From Pollutimonas sp963706785 (GTDB lineage: Bacteria > Pseudomonadota > Gammaproteobacteria > Burkholderiales > Burkholderiaceae_B), in assembly GCA_963706785.1 (NCBI GenBank), contig CAVPNJ010000012.1, positions 62,001 through 126,000 on the forward strand: a DNA stretch of 64,000 nucleotides. The letters are read 5' to 3'. A model generated the notes under the pieces. That model was not told the DNA's origin. It saw only the letters and a list, made by a program, of their open reading frames with translations, and made no database searches. A program made the position numbers and the translations under genes. The first letter of the stretch is position 1. Every line of letters starts with the position of its first letter. Positions 34,238 to 43,096 of this stretch are shown piece after piece.

Positions 34238-35633
34238 GTGAAGAAAAACCACGCAACGGGTAATAAGTCGGCCAATCTGCCAGACGGACTGGATGTCCCC
34301 CAACGTCATTGGGCGGCCATGGGTGTATTGCTGGCCATCACCATTACCGTGCTGGATTCCAGCATGGTCAATGTGGCCTTGCCCGCAATTGCCCTGCAAC
34401 TTGCCATTGATCCCGGCTCCGTCGTTTGGGTGTCTATCGCCTATAACCTTACGGTGGTGGTTTCCTTACTGCCTTTGTCTGCCGTGGCCGAACGTATCGG
34501 TTTCCGCCGTATGTTCGCCTCGGGGCTGACCCTGTTCCTGCTGTCGTCCATTGTGGCGGTGCTGTCCACCTCTCTCGTTAGTCTGACCGTGGCCCGCGTA
34601 GCCCAAGGCTTTGGCTCGTGCAATGCTCATGTGTTTGTTTGGCGGCTTGGTGCGCAATATTTACCCGCTGCAGTCAAGCTGGGCATGGGGATAAGTGTGA
34701 ACGCCATGGTGGTAGGGCTGATGGCTGTTGTGGGCCCCACGGTTGGCGCTTTCATTCTGCAGATTGCTTCGTGGCAGTGGATATTCGTTGTCAATATCCC
34801 GATTGGTATTGCCACCTATTTTTGTATTCGTTTCCTGCCAGAGGTACCGCGCAATAACGTCGCGCTTCGATTGGGTGGCTTGCGCGCTTAGCATACCGCT
34901 GTTCGGCCTATCGATCATTGGCCTGGACGCCCTGGTCAAAGATCCTGTGCTGTCGGCCTTGTGCTTGATATTGGCGGGGCTCGCCGGTTGGGCATTGGTG
35001 CGCCGATCGCGCGATCAGGTAGCGCCAATCGTGCCCGTCGATTTATTGCGTATTACGCCTATCGCTTTTGCGGTGGGGGCGTCGGGATTTTCGTTCGCGG
35101 CGCAAATGTCGGCGTTTGTATCGCTGCCCTTTTATTTCAAACAAGTCCTGCATTTTTCATACGCCGAAGTCGGTATTTTGCTGGGTGCGTGGTCGGTTGG
35201 GGTTGCAGTAATGGCGCCAGTTGCCGGATTTCTATCGAACCGATATTCCATTGCTGTGCTGTGTGGATTGGGCGCATTCGGTATTGCAGCAGGCCTGTTT
35301 TGGGTAATTATGCTGCCCGTAGATAGTGCTTTCGCTTGGTTGATAGCTGCTATGCTTTTGGCGGGAGTCGGTTTCGGTTTCTTCCAGACTCCGAACAACA
35401 GGGCCTTGCTGGCCGGAACGCCCCGGCATCGCAGTGGGGCGGCGGGCGGTATGCAGGCAACTACCCGAGTTTTCGGGCAAAGTTTCGGTACGGCATTGGT
35501 TGCCGTGGCATTCAATATCAGCGCCAGCAACGGTGCGACACTAGGCGTTTGGGTGGCTATTGTTTGCGCCTTGGTTGCGGTGGCGATCAATATTGCGCGT
35601 GAGCTTAATCCGGCTGTCGACTTGGAGATCTAG
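34238..35633 (+). pseudogene. MFS transporter (DHA2-like), multiply frameshifted
   Basis: Starting at a GTG 2 bp after glmU, two long frames together encode a major facilitator of about 465 aa. The first holds helices 1-6 (LLAITITVLDSSMVNVALPA); the second holds the rest (FDWVACALSIPLFGLSIIGL onward to NPAVDLEI). The switch is at about 34858-34865 (one extra base). An earlier segment at about 34610-34675 also seems out of frame, because the +1 frame there reads MLMCLFGGLVRNIYPLQS, the expected family sequence. So two compensating indels are likely. A drug or small-molecule exporter is the likely type. Error versus real decay is unresolved. Confidence 0.75.
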
Positions 35634-35644
35634 CTCATCCCATC

Positions 35645-36707
35645 ATGCATATTCTGCAACTGAATTTCGAGCGCGGCTGGCGTGGTGGTGAACGACAGAC
35701 CTTGCTGTGCATGCAGCAGTTTCGCAATGCCGGGCACCAAGTAGCCTTGCTGGCCCGGCGTGGCGGTGAACTGGCGCGACGTGCCGCCGCCGATGGCTTC
35801 ACCGTGCACGAACATTCCAGCGTGGCATCGCTGTGCGGTTTTTTAATCCGCCATGGCCGCAATTTTGATATCTTGCACGCCCAGACCGCCAATATGATGA
35901 CGTGGCTGGCGCTGCTAAAGCCCTTTCTGGGTTCTCGCACGGTATTTACCAGGCGTACCGCTTTTCCGGTTTTGCGGCGCGAGCGCCAAACGGCCTGGAA
36001 ATGGGCCAAGGCTGACGCGCTGGTGGCAATCAGTCAGGCGGCGGCCGCTGAACCTCGGCGCTTGGGACTTGAGGTAAGCGTGATACCCAGCGCTATCGAG
36101 GCCAAGCCTTTGAACCAGGATCGCGTTAACGCCTTCAGCAGGCAATTTGATATTAGCGGTAAACGCGTATTGGCCACCGCCGCGGCGCTCACCATTGAGA
36201 AAGACCCCTGCACATTAATACGCGCCGTGCACCGCTTAAGCCAGATACGAAGCGACTTTGTATTTCTGCATTTGGGCAGCGGGGGGCGGCGTCGAGGCGC
36301 AAGCTCGGCAATTGGTGCGCGAACTGGGCTTGGAAAGCCACTATATATTTGCTGGGTTTCAGTCTGACATCGAAGACTTGTACCGCTTGATGGATGTCTT
36401 TGTCTTGAGTTCTCGCCAGGAAGCGCTGGGTACCAGCGTTCTGGATGCGTTCTTGTACTCGGTTCCGGTCGTATCGACCGATGCGGGCGGCTTGCGGGAA
36501 AGTCTTGCAGACGGCCGCGGCATATTATGCAAAGTCGGCGACGACCAAGCGTTGGCATTGGGAATGGAGCAAGCACTGAGCGATCGGGGCCTTCGGGCTA
36601 GCATGGTGGAAAGTGCCCGTGAATACGTATTGCGCGAGCATAACTCAACGACGATGGCCGAGCGGTATTTGGCGCAGTATGAATCGTTGCTGGGTGCAGA
36701 CCAGTAG
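35645..36707 (+). pseudogene. GT4/GT1-type glycosyltransferase, frameshifted
   Basis: An N-terminal frame (MHILQLNFERGWRGGERQTL; the Rossmann-like acceptor domain) runs into HLGSGG and is continued in another frame. That frame carries the donor domain: GGVEAQARQLVRELGL, IYAGF-type block YIFAGFQSDIEDLYRLMDVF, and SSRQEALGTSVLDAF with the E-x7-E-like nucleotide-sugar site. The break is a run of six G at 36281-36286, where one G too many explains it. The joined protein is about 353 aa. It resembles LPS or exopolysaccharide glycosyltransferases; the sugar is not predictable. Homopolymer error is likely. Confidence 0.82.
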
Positions 36708-36725
36708 GTTTCTTGATGATGTGGA

Positions 36726-37226
36726 TTAAACCTTTGTACGCTCGCTGGGCAGGGTGATGCGCGTTTCGAACTTGCTACGATGTACGGAGAAAAACGTACG
36801 CACATTGCGTACGTTTGCTTTCGAAGTAAAGGCCCGATGCGCCAGGGCATGGTAGGCGGGCATGTCGGCCACTTGTGCAATAACGATAAAGTCCGGTCCC
36901 GGCGATACACGATAGCATTGCAAGATTGCGGCTTCTTGCATCAGGCTTGCTTCAAAGGCATCAAGATATTCCGCGGCTTGTACGTCTAGTGTGATTTCCA
37001 CGATAGCGGTCAAGCCGCTACCCAACTTTTCCGGATTTAGAATCGCCACCTGCTTTTCAATAATGCCTTCATCTACCATCCGTCTAACCCGGCGCAGGCA
37101 GGTAGGCGGTGAAGCATGTACGCGCTGCGCCAACTCGTGGTTAGTGAGCGAGCTGTCGCTTTGGATGTGATCCAGGATACGAAGGTCGAGCTCGTCAAGC
37201 GGCAAATCGAACTTTATGGCGCTCAT
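36726..37226 (-). CDS. Lrp/AsnC family transcriptional regulator
   Basis: This 166-aa protein has an N-terminal winged helix-turn-helix (LDLRILDHIQSDSSLTNHEL, then HASPPTCLRRVRRMVDEGII) and a C-terminal RAM/AsnC ligand-binding domain. It is one of the Lrp-type regulators that respond to amino acids. It is divergent from glmS across an AT-rich 148-bp gap, so it may control itself and possibly glmS. The effector is unknown. Confidence 0.92.
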   Translation of the reverse strand: MSAIKFDLPLDELDLRILDHIQSDSSLTNHELAQRVHASPPTCLRRVRRMVDEGIIEKQVAILNPEKLGSGLTAIVEITLDVQAAEYLDAFEASLMQEAAILQCYRVSPGPDFIVIAQVADMPAYHALAHRAFTSKANVRNVRTFFSVHRSKFETRITLPSERTKV

Positions 37227-37288
37227 ATTTAATACTTATGACTGTTTTATGAAATTATATTTCGTTACTAGTATATGAGGAAATAAAA

Positions 37289-37318
37289 TACCATATTATT
37301 ATCAAATAAGAAATGGTA
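37289..37318. promoter_or_regulatory. AT-rich inverted repeat between lrp-type gene and glmS
   Basis: TACCAT (37289-37294) and ATGGTA (37313-37318) form a spaced inverted repeat in the AT-rich divergent promoter region. Lrp-family proteins bind degenerate AT-rich palindromes of this kind, often in their own promoters. This is only a positional guess. Confidence 0.25.
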
Positions 37319-37374
37319 ATTTCTTGGCATGTTGCGCACAATAGCTTATCTTCCACCCTGGCAGGAGCTTATCT

Positions 37375-39207
37375 ATGTGCGGCATTGTTGGCGCAGTAGC
37401 GCAACGCGACATCACCCCAATTCTTCTTGAAGGGCTAAAACGACTCGAATACCGTGGCTACGATTCCTGCGGCGTTGCGGTGCATGCCGATGGCGAATCT
37501 GCGCCGCGCACGCAGCACCGAACGCGTGGCGGAGCTGCAAGCGCAGGTCACCAAAGAAAGCATCAGTGGTTTTACCGGCATTGCCCACACCCGCTGGGCC
37601 ACTCATGGTGGACCGGTCACACACAACGCCCACCCGCATTTCTCTGGCCAGAGCAAAGGATCCGCGCGTATTGCCTTGGTGCATAACGGCATTATTGAAA
37701 ACTACGAAGAGCTGCGCACCGAATTGCAGGCAGCCGGCTATGTCTTTGAAAGCCAGACCGATACTGAGGTTGTTGCGCACCTGATCGACCATCTGTATGC
37801 GGGCGATTTGCTCGAATCCGTTCAACAGACAACGCGCCGATTGACCGGCGCTTACGCCATCGCCGTGTTCTGCCGCGACGAACCGCACCGGGTCGTGGGC
37901 GCGCGCCAGGGTTCACCGCTGGTCGTGGGCCGCGGCGAAAAGAAAATTTTCTGGCGTCTGATGCCCTGGCACTTGCCGGAACGACTGATCAAATCATCTA
38001 CTTGGAAGATGGCGATGTCGTCGACCTGCAGCTTTCCCGAGTATGGATCACCGACCACGATGGCCTTGCGGTAGACCGCAAGGTCCATACCGTGCAAGTG
38101 CACACTGGCGCGGCCGAACTGGGCCCCTACCGCCATTACATGCAGAAGGAAATTTTCGAGCAACCGCGCGCCGTGGGCGACACTTTGCAGGACATTGAAA
38201 GCATCACCCCCGAGCTATTCGGCGACGAGGCCTACAAAGTTTTCAACGACATCGACAATGTATTGATCCTGGCATGCGGGACGAGCTACTACGCCGGCCT
38301 GACCGCCCGCTACTGGATCGAATCCATGGCGAAAATACCCGTCAACGTTGAGATCGCCAGCGAATACCGCTACCGCGACAGTGTGCCGAACCCGCGCAGC
38401 CTGGTCGTGACCATTTCGCAGTCCGGTGAAACTGCCGACACCTTGGCCGCCTTAAAGCACGCACGCAGCCTGGGGATGGAACACACGCTGACCATCTGCA
38501 ACGTAGGCACCAGCGCCATGGTGCGTGAATGCAAATTGGCCTACATCACCCGAGCCGGCGTCGAGATAGGCGTGGCGTCAACCAAAGCATTTACGACCCA
38601 GCTAACCGCTTTATTTTTGCTGACTTTGGCGCTTGCGCAGACTAAAAAACGACTAAGCGAGGAACAAGAAGCAGAAGGGTTGAAGGCATTGCGTCACTTG
38701 CCGGTTGCCATCGGCGCTGTGCTGGCCCTAGAACCACAAATCATGGCTTGGGCTGACCGCTTTGCCACCAAAGAAAACGCCCTGTTCCTGGGTCGCGGGA
38801 TGCATTACCCCATCGCCCTGGAAGGTGCGCTGAAGCTAAAAGAAATCAGCTACATCCACGCCGAAGCCTACCCCGCCGGCGAACTGAAGCACGGCCCCCT
38901 GGCATTGGTGACGGAAGCCATGCCGGTCGTGACCATCGCCCCGCGCGACGAACTGCTGGAGAAGCTGAAGTCGAACATGCAGGAAGTTCACGCGCGTGGC
39001 GGTGAGCTGTACGTGTTTGCGGATGCCGATACGAAGATTGGAAGTAGTGACGGTATACATGTGATTCGCATGCCCGAGCATTACGGGAAGTTGTCGCCGA
39101 TTTTGCATACGATTCCGCTGCAGTTGCTGGCGTATCACACGGCGTGTGCGAGGGGGACGGATGTGGATAAGCCTAGGAATCTGGCTAAGAGTGTGACGGT
39201 GGAGTGA
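37375..39207 (+). pseudogene. glmS: Glucosamine-6-phosphate synthase, two frameshifts
   Basis: Three frames together cover one full GlmS of about 610 aa. The first is the glutaminase start MCGIVGAVAQRD (nucleophile Cys2) with LEYRGYDSCGVAV. The second is the rest of the glutaminase domain (HTRWATHGGPVTHNAHPH, ALVHNGIIENYEEL). The third is both SIS isomerase domains (ACGTSYYAGLTARYWIE, SQSGETADTLAAL, AEAYPAGELKHGP) up to the conserved end KPRNLAKSVTVE. The breaks are at about 37495-37505 and at 37941-37946 (AAAAGAAAA, one base missing; restores a K/E-NFLASDALAL reading). The enzyme makes glucosamine-6-phosphate and is normally essential, so these are probably sequence errors. An AGGAG ribosome binding site precedes the ATG. 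Confidence 0.92.
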
Positions 39208-39419
39208 ATGAACTGGCTGGGGATATAGACGGGAACGTGGCTCTCCATCTTCGAGAGTTAATGAAGGCGCGTCGGAATCGGCGGCCTTTTCCGTGAGCGT
39301 AAGGCAGTGTGGCTTTTCCACAGGCAGAGACTACCGGCTTTTGGTGCTTAAGGAGACGCTAGTTGTCGAAGCTTGCAAGGTTCCTCTTGTCCTAGACTCT
39401 CTTTTCAAAGTCTCATAAC

Positions 39420-39682
39420 CGGCTGACGGGGGCGCGCCGACGGCAACATTGTGAATATCGCTAGCGATTTGGTGGAACACCCCGTTGTGCCCTACCATGT
39501 CGGCGCTACCGCCAAGGCGACGCTGATCGGCTTTAGCCGACACCCGAGCGCCGAGCTTGGGGCCGTCGGGCATATACGTAAGCTATGGCGCACCGGGCCG
39601 GTGATGTTTCCGGCTTCCGACTGGAGTCGCTTCATGACCGGGGCAGGTGCTGTATGTGGACGGTGGCTTGGTAATGCGTTGA
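39420..39682 (+). pseudogene. Remnant of a short-chain dehydrogenase/reductase gene
   Basis: The frame around 39442-39560 reads GNIVNIASDLVEHPVVPYH then ATAKATLIGFSRHPSAELG, the catalytic Ser-Tyr-Lys region of an SDR in which the YHxxTxAK Tyr/Lys context is still visible. It is followed after a short scrambled stretch by ASDWSRFMTG and, one frame on past a GGGG run at 39640-39643, GQVLYVDGGLVMR and TGA. The part between catalytic block and C-terminus is some 25-30 residues too short, and the N-terminal Rossmann half is missing. So this is a decayed gene. The rest of the 39208-39713 gap shows nothing recognisable. Confidence 0.75.
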
Positions 39683-39713
39683 TTTTGAGAAGCAGGATGA
39701 GGGAAGGCAGGTA

Positions 39714-40319
39714 ATGGATATCGTATTGAGCGTTTTGCTGGTCGCCGTCATATGGCGGATTTTGTGCGTGCAGTACCAGCGCGGGCGTATCGCTTTGCTG
39801 GGCAGCCATTTGTCCGTCTTGCAGCTCGAGCGCCACATGGAAACGCTCACTCAGGGGTACACCCGGGCCATCAGCGCAGATACCGAATCGCGGCAGTTGC
39901 AGGTGCTGGAAACCTTCGCCCAGACCGAACACGCCGTTGCCGCGCAAGTTCGCACCCTGGCCGATTCCATGCAAAAGGAAGGCGAACAAGCCACCGGCAT
40001 GGGCGTGCTGCACGCCTGTGTGCCGCATATAGAACGCTTCCTGCCTGCGCTGACACGCGACTTACGCAGACTGCTACAGATTCATGCCAAGGGCCTGCGT
40101 CACGTGGTCGACAACGAAAAGAACTTGGAACCCAAAGACCGGGCCTTCTGTCTGTCGGCCGAACTGTATTTGTTCCAGCACAGTTGCCACTGGTACTGCA
40201 AATCACGCGGCGTTGCCGACGCCCGGCTCATGCTGCGGCACAAGGTCGACTATCAGAAAGTGTTGGATTCGGTCTCTGATGTCACTCGTTCGGCTTACTT
40301 GAAATGGTTGGGCGGCTAA
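39714..40319 (+). CDS. Uncharacterised membrane-anchored protein
   Basis: This 201-aa protein has one hydrophobic N-terminal segment (MDIVLSVLLVAVIWRILCV) and a mostly helical, charged remainder. Features include VLQLERHMETLTQGYTRAIS, a central amphipathic region, and a Cys-containing stretch LFQHSCHWYCKSRG. I recognise no domain. It overlaps nothing and ends 20 bp before the promoter region of the queuosine-precursor transporter gene. The N-terminal anchor with a long helical tail suggests a scaffold or coiled-coil role, but this is weak. Confidence 0.65.
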   Translation: MDIVLSVLLVAVIWRILCVQYQRGRIALLGSHLSVLQLERHMETLTQGYTRAISADTESRQLQVLETFAQTEHAVAAQVRTLADSMQKEGEQATGMGVLHACVPHIERFLPALTRDLRRLLQIHAKGLRHVVDNEKNLEPKDRAFCLSAELYLFQHSCHWYCKSRGVADARLMLRHKVDYQKVLDSVSDVTRSAYLKWLGG

Positions 40320-40339
40320 GGTGAGCGGTGAGGATCGCA

Positions 40340-40345
40340 TATAAT
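40340..40345 (+). promoter_or_regulatory. Candidate -10 box for the riboswitch-controlled transporter
   Basis: A perfect TATAAT lies 14 bp before the preQ1-type aptamer, which would put the transcript start near 40352, just ahead of the aptamer. No convincing -35 element is seen. Confidence 0.45.
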
Positions 40346-40358
40346 TGCGGCTTGCTTT

Positions 40359-40391
40359 CCATGGGTTCCCTAACCCCATCCATTAAAAAGG
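40359..40391 (+). promoter_or_regulatory. Probable preQ1-I riboswitch
   Basis: The 33-nt leader has the preQ1 class I layout. Stem ATGGG (40361-40365) pairs with CCCAT (40375-40379) around a C-rich loop (TTCCCTAAC), followed by an A-rich tail CCATTAAAAAGG. Loop CCT (40369-40371) can pair with AGG (40389-40391) as the H-type pseudoknot. That AGG is the ribosome binding site, 6 bp before the ATG, so ligand binding would hide it and shut off translation. The downstream gene encodes a queuosine-precursor transporter, a known target of this riboswitch class. Confidence 0.8.
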
Positions 40392-40397
40392 TTCTCT

Positions 40398-41063
40398 ATG
40401 ACCCCCATATCCGTCCCGCATTCGCGGGTGCCGTTCTATCTTGCGCTGTTGGTGGCATTTCACGTCCTCATCATCATCGCCAGCAATTATCTGGTGCAGC
40501 TGCCCATTGATCTTTTCGGGTTTCATAGCACCTGGGGCGCGTTCAGCTTTCCCTTGATTTTCCTGGCCACCGATCTGACGGTGCGGCTGATCGGCAAGAC
40601 CGAGGCGCGCAGGGTGATTGCGCGGGCCATGATTCCGGCGCTGATTGCTTCTTATGTTGTGTCGGTGCTGTTCCATGAAGGCCGTTTCAACGGCTTGGGC
40701 GCGCTGGGCGAGCTCAACGCATTTGTGTTCCGCATCGCCTTTGCCAGCTTCGCCGCTTATGTGCTGGGCCAGTTGCTCGACGTGCAGGTATTCGACCGCA
40801 TGCGCCGCAATTACGCGCAATGGTGGATTGCCCCGGCGGCAGCATCGGTATTCGGGCAGGCGCTCGATACCGCCGCCTTCTTTAGCATCGCCTTCTGGCG
40901 CAGCAGCAATCCTTTCATGGCCGCCAACTGGGGCGAAATTGCCCTGGTGGATTATGTTATCAAGCTGGCCGTCAGCCTGTTGCTGTTCGTTCCCATGTAC
41001 GGCGTAGCGCTGAATGCGATTGTACGGAGTATGAAACGGCGCGAGGCGTTGGCGGCAGTGTGA
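40398..41063 (+). CDS. yhhQ: Queuosine precursor transporter, YhhQ/VUT family
   Basis: This 221-aa inner-membrane protein of the VUT (DUF165/COG1738) family has about six helices. Conserved blocks are present: ASNYLVQLPIDLFGFHSTWGA, SFPLIFLATDLTVRLIGK, ALDTAAFFSIAFW and LVDYVIKLAVSLLLFVPMYG. The family imports queuosine precursors such as preQ0 and preQ1. It is directly preceded by a preQ1-I-like aptamer overlapping its ribosome binding site, which supports the function independently. Confidence 0.9.
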   Translation: MTPISVPHSRVPFYLALLVAFHVLIIIASNYLVQLPIDLFGFHSTWGAFSFPLIFLATDLTVRLIGKTEARRVIARAMIPALIASYVVSVLFHEGRFNGLGALGELNAFVFRIAFASFAAYVLGQLLDVQVFDRMRRNYAQWWIAPAAASVFGQALDTAAFFSIAFWRSSNPFMAANWGEIALVDYVIKLAVSLLLFVPMYGVALNAIVRSMKRREALAAV

Positions 41064-41239
41064 TTCTTCCCGGAACATATGCGAAGCCGGGGGTAAGCGG
41101 GTTCAGCCACTTGGCGGCGCCCATGGTCGGTTGTCGAGTTGGAGAAGCGCTGGCCAGACTCTAAATCAGTTTGGCAATGTACTGGCCCGGGTGTGTCAAC
41201 GAAGGCAGGGCGCGATTGCCTCCGTGTCCGGTCGCGCGG

Positions 41240-42016
41240 TCAGTCGATCAAGAATTCGACCAACGCCTCGCAAAACAAGTCCGGCACTTCATTAGCTGCA
41301 ATATGGGCGGCCGGCAGCTGGCGAATCTGGGCGCCACGGATGCGGTCCGCAATGGCTTGCCCTGCGGCATGGGGCGTTGAGACATCACGTGCGCCAGTCA
41401 ATACTAGCGTGGGCACTTGTATACGAGGCAATTGCTCGGTCAGTGCCATATCGCGGATGGCTGCGCAGCATCCGGTATAGCCATCAGGCGACAACTTAAG
41501 AAATCGATTACGCACCTCTTGCAAGGTCGCATCATTCTGCTCTACGTATTCGGGTGTGAAAAAGCGCGACATGGCCATGTCGGCGATTGCGGCCAGGCCT
41601 TGTGCGCGCACGGTGTCCATGCGTTGCTGCCAGGCTTGTGGGTCCATATTAGTAGAGGTATTGCAAAGCACTAGACGCCGCAAGCGTTGAGGTTTGTTAA
41701 CGGCATAGGCCATGGCCATCATCGCGCCCAACGACACGCCGCACAGGTCAAACTGTTTCAAATCCGCAGCGGTTGCTACTGCTTCAATGTCCCCAGCCAG
41801 CTGATCCAATGTGTAGTCGGCATGAGGGGCATCAGACTGGCCGTGGCCGCGCGTATCCATGCGGATCACGCGGAAATGCTGGGTGAGCTGTGGCAGGATG
41901 ACATCCCAGACGGTGTGGTCGGTGCCGATTGAGTTACATAAAAACAAGGCAGGCTTGCCGGCATCACCGTCGCTGCGCCATGCGATGCGCACACCGCCAC
42001 TTAATACATATTCCAT
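41240..42016 (-). CDS. pcaD: 3-Oxoadipate enol-lactonase-like alpha/beta hydrolase
   Basis: This 258-aa alpha/beta hydrolase has the nucleophile S95 in GVSLGAMM, an acid in LTGARDVSTP and a His in PAAHIAANEVP. The start VRIAWRSDGD, NSIGTDHTVWD and RMDTRGHGQSDAP match PcaD. PcaD hydrolyses 3-oxoadipate enol-lactone to 3-oxoadipate in aromatic degradation. The gene lies 63 bp downstream of the LysR gene. With the cycloisomerase-like gene across the divergent promoter, an ortho-cleavage-type branch is indicated, though catA and catC are absent here. Confidence 0.85.
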   Translation of the reverse strand: MEYVLSGGVRIAWRSDGDAGKPALFLCNSIGTDHTVWDVILPQLTQHFRVIRMDTRGHGQSDAPHADYTLDQLAGDIEAVATAADLKQFDLCGVSLGAMMAMAYAVNKPQRLRRLVLCNTSTNMDPQAWQQRMDTVRAQGLAAIADMAMSRFFTPEYVEQNDATLQEVRNRFLKLSPDGYTGCCAAIRDMALTEQLPRIQVPTLVLTGARDVSTPHAAGQAIADRIRGAQIRQLPAAHIAANEVPDLFCEALVEFLID

Positions 42017-42079
42017 ATGCTTGATGTTTCCTGAAAAATTAAGAGTGCTTTTTAATGGTACCTGAAGCCGATTGCATCT

Positions 42080-42976
42080 TCAGGCCATGGCGGGCTGCCG
42101 GCGTTGCGCCACGCTTTTCTTGATTTCGACCGCAAACTCCTTGGCGGCGGCCGAGTGAAATCGCTCGCGCGACCAAACCAGGGCCGCGGTGCGCACAACC
42201 TCGGGTGTGGAAATAGGAATGGCGCGAAGGTTCGGTAGCGGCAACACGGCGCCCTCAAAGAGGATGCAGGCCAGATCGCTCTTGGCCACCATCAGTTGCA
42301 TGGTCTGGATCGAATCGAGCTCCATGCATACACCGTCTTCAAAGTAGCGCCTTAAGTGCCGATCGATGAGCTGGCGCGAGGCGTATTGCTTGGACTGCAA
42401 GGCAATTTTAAGCGTAGACAGATTGCGTCCGTGCACGGACTTGTGATCAGCGAGCGGATGATCCTTGCTCACCAATAAGATAAGGCGTTCAGAGAACAGT
42501 GGTTCGGTTTTTAGTCCAGGGGTCTCGGACATCGTGAAAGCCAGACCCAGATCCAGGGATCCCTCGAGTACGCGTTGTGCAATCTGAGTGGCGGGCAAAT
42601 CTTCGATCTGAAGGCGTATGCCGGGATATTTGTTGATGAAATCCAGTATGGCTTGCGGCAATAAGGAGTTCGTGTAGGTCGTTATCACGCCAACGCGCAG
42701 CTCACCCCGTTGAAGGCCGCTTAGCGACTGAAGGGCCAGGCGGCCATCTTCAATGTCGCGCAGGGCACGGGAGGCGAAACCCACAAACATGCGGCCGGCT
42801 TGCGTGAGCTGAATCTGGCGGCCGACCCGGTCAAACAGGGGCGTGCCCAGTTCCTCTTCCAGCTGTCGTAGCTGGTGCGATAGTGTGGATTGCGTGATAT
42901 GTAGGTCTTTGGCCGCGCGGGTAACGTGCTCCTGGCGTGCCACCTCGAGAAAGTAGCGTAACTGTCGTAGTTCCAT
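42080..42976 (-). CDS. LysR-family regulator (CatR/CatM-like setting)
   Basis: This 298-aa LysR protein has an N-terminal helix-turn-helix (MELRQLRYFLEVARQEHVTR, AAKDLHITQSTLSHQLRQLE) and a C-terminal effector domain. It is divergent from the Bug/YciI/cycloisomerase unit, with 120 bp between the starts, and is followed by pcaD. By position it should activate the aromatic-lactone genes in response to a pathway intermediate, as CatR does with muconate. The effector is inference. Confidence 0.9.
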   Translation of the reverse strand: MELRQLRYFLEVARQEHVTRAAKDLHITQSTLSHQLRQLEEELGTPLFDRVGRQIQLTQAGRMFVGFASRALRDIEDGRLALQSLSGLQRGELRVGVITTYTNSLLPQAILDFINKYPGIRLQIEDLPATQIAQRVLEGSLDLGLAFTMSETPGLKTEPLFSERLILLVSKDHPLADHKSVHGRNLSTLKIALQSKQYASRQLIDRHLRRYFEDGVCMELDSIQTMQLMVAKSDLACILFEGAVLPLPNLRAIPISTPEVVRTAALVWSRERFHSAAAKEFAVEIKKSVAQRRQPAMA

Positions 42977-43096
42977 GGGACCCCATCATTTTCAACCAAT
43001 CGATTATAACGAACGGTTTGAGCTTTCTAAATCATTATACGCATGTAGTTTGGGTCCCTATAATGGTTTTAAATCCATACAAGCAGGAGACCTGTA

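Noticed and set aside
37320..37374. Possible glmS ribozyme upstream of glmS
   Set aside because: The leader is only about 55 bp from the AT-rich region to the start codon, and no ribozyme core was seen; that ribozyme belongs mainly to Firmicutes.
40383..41078. Minus-strand open frame of 231 codons opposite yhhQ
   Set aside because: The plus-strand YhhQ reading is strongly conserved and has a riboswitch and start signals; the antisense frame is His/Gln-rich noise.
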